A DNA stretch of 64,000 nt, from assembly GCA_943356465.1 (NCBI GenBank), contig CALREX010000002.1:79730-143729 (forward strand), written 5' to 3'. This DNA comes from Candidatus Peribacteria bacterium. GTDB taxonomy: Bacteria > Patescibacteriota > Gracilibacteria > UBA1369 > LOWO2-01-FULL-3. Below the pieces are notes generated by a model. It did no database searches and was not told the DNA's origin. It saw only the letters and a list, made by a program, of their open reading frames with translations. The translations under genes and the position numbers were made by a program. Below, in pieces: positions 62,269 through 64,000 of this stretch (within the stretch, counting starts at the first letter, position 1; every line of letters starts with the position of its first letter).

Positions 62269-63295
62269 AATATTAATTACAGGAGGAGCTGGTTTTATCG
62301 GAAGCAACTTCGTACACTACAGATTCGAAAATTATACTGACGATGAAATTTATGTTTTGGATAAACTGACTTATGCTGGAAATTTGGATAATTTAAGTGA
62401 CGTTTTGGAGAGTCCTCGTGTGCATTTTGTACAAGGAGATATCACTGATAAAGCTTTTATTGATGCGCTTTTTGAAAAAGAAAAATTTGATGTTGTCGTG
62501 AATTTTGCGGCAGAAACTCATGTCGATAGAAGTATTACAGGACCTAGCATTTTTGTTCTTACAAATATTGTCGGAACACATAATTTGCTTGAGGCTTCAC
62601 GCTTGAATGGTGTGAAAAGATATCATCAAGTTTCGACGGATGAGGTCTATGGAGATCTTGGAACTGATTCAAAAGATTATTTTACAGAGAGCACTCCTAT
62701 CGCGCCAAATTGTCCTTATGCGGCTTCGAAAGCCTCTGCGGACTTGCTTGTGAGAAGTTATTTTGAAACATATCAAATGCCTGTGACGATCAGCAGATGC
62801 AGTAATAATTATGGACCTTACCAATTTCCTGAAAAGTTAGTCCCCTATTTCTTCAGGCTGATTGCGGAAAACAAGCCTGTACCGGTTTATGGAGACGGTA
62901 AAAACGTGAGAGATTGGCTTTATGTTATTGATCACTGTCGTGCTATTGATATGATTTTGGCTAAGGGACGAGTCGGCGAGGTTTACAATATTGGCGGAAA
63001 CAATGAAAAAACAAATCTTGAAATCACAAAATTTTTGCTGGAGTTTTTGGGTAAAGACGAAAGCTTGATTACTTATGTGAATGACAGACTTGCTCATGAT
63101 CGTCGCTATGCGATCGATTCAACTAAACTACAAAACGAGCTCGGCTGGAAGCCATCTGTGAACTTCGCAGAAGGAATTCAAAAAACTTTTGATTGGTACA
63201 AATCTCACGAAGAGTGGGCGAAAAAATTAATGGATAAATTGGAAGAAAGAAAACATCAAACTGTCAGCAAAACGCCGCTAAGTGCGACGAGGTAG
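62261..63295 (+). CDS. rfbB: dTDP-glucose 4,6-dehydratase
   Basis: The 344-residue short-chain dehydrogenase-type protein has the NAD-binding motif GGAGFIGS (8-15), the TDEVYGDLG segment and the catalytic Tyr153-x3-Lys157 (YAASK). RCSNNYGPYQFPEKLVPYF and NVRDWLYVIDHCRAI are specific to RmlB/RfbB. It makes dTDP-4-keto-6-deoxyglucose. RmlA, RmlC and RmlD are not in the window. It overlaps the cupin gene by eight bases. The last 20 residues are variable. Confidence 0.94.
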   Translation: MSKILITGGAGFIGSNFVHYRFENYTDDEIYVLDKLTYAGNLDNLSDVLESPRVHFVQGDITDKAFIDALFEKEKFDVVVNFAAETHVDRSITGPSIFVLTNIVGTHNLLEASRLNGVKRYHQVSTDEVYGDLGTDSKDYFTESTPIAPNCPYAASKASADLLVRSYFETYQMPVTISRCSNNYGPYQFPEKLVPYFFRLIAENKPVPVYGDGKNVRDWLYVIDHCRAIDMILAKGRVGEVYNIGGNNEKTNLEITKFLLEFLGKDESLITYVNDRLAHDRRYAIDSTKLQNELGWKPSVNFAEGIQKTFDWYKSHEEWAKKLMDKLEERKHQTVSKTPLSATR

Positions 63296-63363
63296 GAAAC
63301 TATATTCCAAATTTTCCATCTTAGTGCTATATTTTGCTGGCATTAAAAATTTATTATTAGATC

Positions 63364-64000
63364 ATGAGATACAGCAAACTTTTCGGACGAACGAGGCACA
63401 ATCCTCCATGTGATGCGGATAGCGTGAATGCGAAACTGCTGACACAGGCGGGATTTGTAGAAAAATTGGCAGCTGGAATTTATAATTTTTTGCCGCTTGG
63501 ACAAAGAGTTCTTACTAAAGTCTGTAATATTATTCGTGAGGAAATGAACGCAGTGGAAGGCCAAGAAATCCTTATGCCGTCGCTTCATCCTGTCGATATT
63601 TGGGAAACTACAGGACGAAGAAAAACTATGGATGAAATTTTGTATAAAACTCGTGCGAGCGGAGATAAGGAATTCGTTTTTGGGCCTAGCCATGAGGAAG
63701 TTGTCACTCCCCTAGTCGCAAAATATATTCAATCTTACAAAGATTTACCACTTTCTGTCTACCAAATTCAAACAAAATTTCGTGATGAACCACGTGCAAA
63801 ATCAGGACTTCTTCGCGGACGTGAATTTGGAATGAAAGACATGTACAGTTTTCATACTGATGAAGCGGATTTGGACAAATATTATGAAGTCGTAAAAGAC
63901 GCTTATTTAAAAGTTTTCGAGAGATGTGGCCTTACCGCTTACGTTATCGAGGCTTCCGGTGGAGCTTTTTCAGATAAATTTTCGCATGAATTTTCTGTAG
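63364..64000 (+). CDS. proS: Proline--tRNA ligase, N-terminal part, cut by window edge
   Basis: ATG 63364 opens a frame that runs off the right edge (212 codons seen). It starts MRYSKLFGRTRHNPP and contains VEKLAAGIYNFLPLGQRV, ILMPSLHPVDIW, FVFGPSHEEVVTPL, QIQTKFRDEPRAKSGLLRGREFGMKD in substance and MKDMYSFH, the class II core of bacterial prolyl-tRNA synthetase. The editing domain and C-terminus lie outside, so the subtype cannot be told. Confidence 0.93.
   Translation, partial: MRYSKLFGRTRHNPPCDADSVNAKLLTQAGFVEKLAAGIYNFLPLGQRVLTKVCNIIREEMNAVEGQEILMPSLHPVDIWETTGRRKTMDEILYKTRASGDKEFVFGPSHEEVVTPLVAKYIQSYKDLPLSVYQIQTKFRDEPRAKSGLLRGREFGMKDMYSFHTDEADLDKYYEVVKDAYLKVFERCGLTAYVIEASGGAFSDKFSHEFSV

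Noticed and set aside
1..64000. Alternative genetic code (UGA as glycine)
   Set aside because: dnaE, ruvB and the FtsB-like gene end at TGA right after complete domains, and no conserved gene contains an in-frame UGA.
1..64000. CRISPR array or prophage
   Set aside because: No regularly spaced direct repeats, cas genes, integrase, terminase or structural phage genes were seen.

Overview
The window reads as an AT-rich bacterial chromosome segment, probably from a Patescibacteria (CPR) lineage and perhaps Peregrinibacteria; the placement is inference. The arguments are tight gene packing, translation starts that almost never carry a Shine-Dalgarno motif, two TraG/VirD4-like ATPases with no other secretion genes, paired proteins joining sigma region 4 to a HARE domain, and a small set of housekeeping genes. 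UGA ends normal genes here (cysteine-free examples include dnaE and ruvB), so the recoded-UGA Gracilibacteria/Absconditabacteria are unlikely. No rRNA, CRISPR array, transposase or prophage was seen. The longest gene-free stretch is under 300 bases.

Layout. 1-4799: partial murJ (minus), then an operon of a HEAT-tailed NTT/MFS-like transporter, a STAS protein and a SpoIIE/RsbU-type phosphatase. 4810-9574: queA, a secreted Ig/Fn3 protein, a YggT protein and cysS. 9580-13343: a minus-strand accessory cluster with a PLP aminotransferase, a protein faintly like ADP-ribosyltransferases, and a 514-residue protein with a recognisable nucleoside diphosphate kinase domain and an unusual C-terminal half. 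13481-15566: a small transporter, murC and a divergent FtsB/DivIC-like gene. 15644-15823: two tRNA genes with CAU anticodons. 15972-30744: TraG-like ATPase 1, glyS, valS, nadA, nadC, tRNA-Leu, two sigma4-HARE regulators and a HIT protein. 30750-38674: dnaE, aspS and TraG-like ATPase 2, followed by a palindromic element. 38896-47264: cell-surface proteins (3D-domain, M23-SLH, a zinc-peptidase-like protein), tsaE, tRNA-Arg, a CPBP protease and ruvB. 47489-49682: argG and a frameshifted argF behind a putative transcription attenuator. 49882-64000: lipoprotein, clpC with a CIRCE operator, rpsA, a UvrD-like helicase-nuclease, rmuC, infB, dTDP-sugar genes and a partial proS.

How the parts fit. Most genes serve translation (five aminoacyl-tRNA synthetases, IF-2, S1, four tRNAs), replication and repair, wall synthesis and surface display. 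Small biosynthetic remnants are nadA-nadC and argF-argG. The less ordinary material is the 9.6-13.3 kb cluster, whose promoter carries a palindrome repeated upstream of an unknown gene at 26.3 kb; the transporter-STAS-phosphatase operon; the argF leader; and two long inverted-repeat elements.
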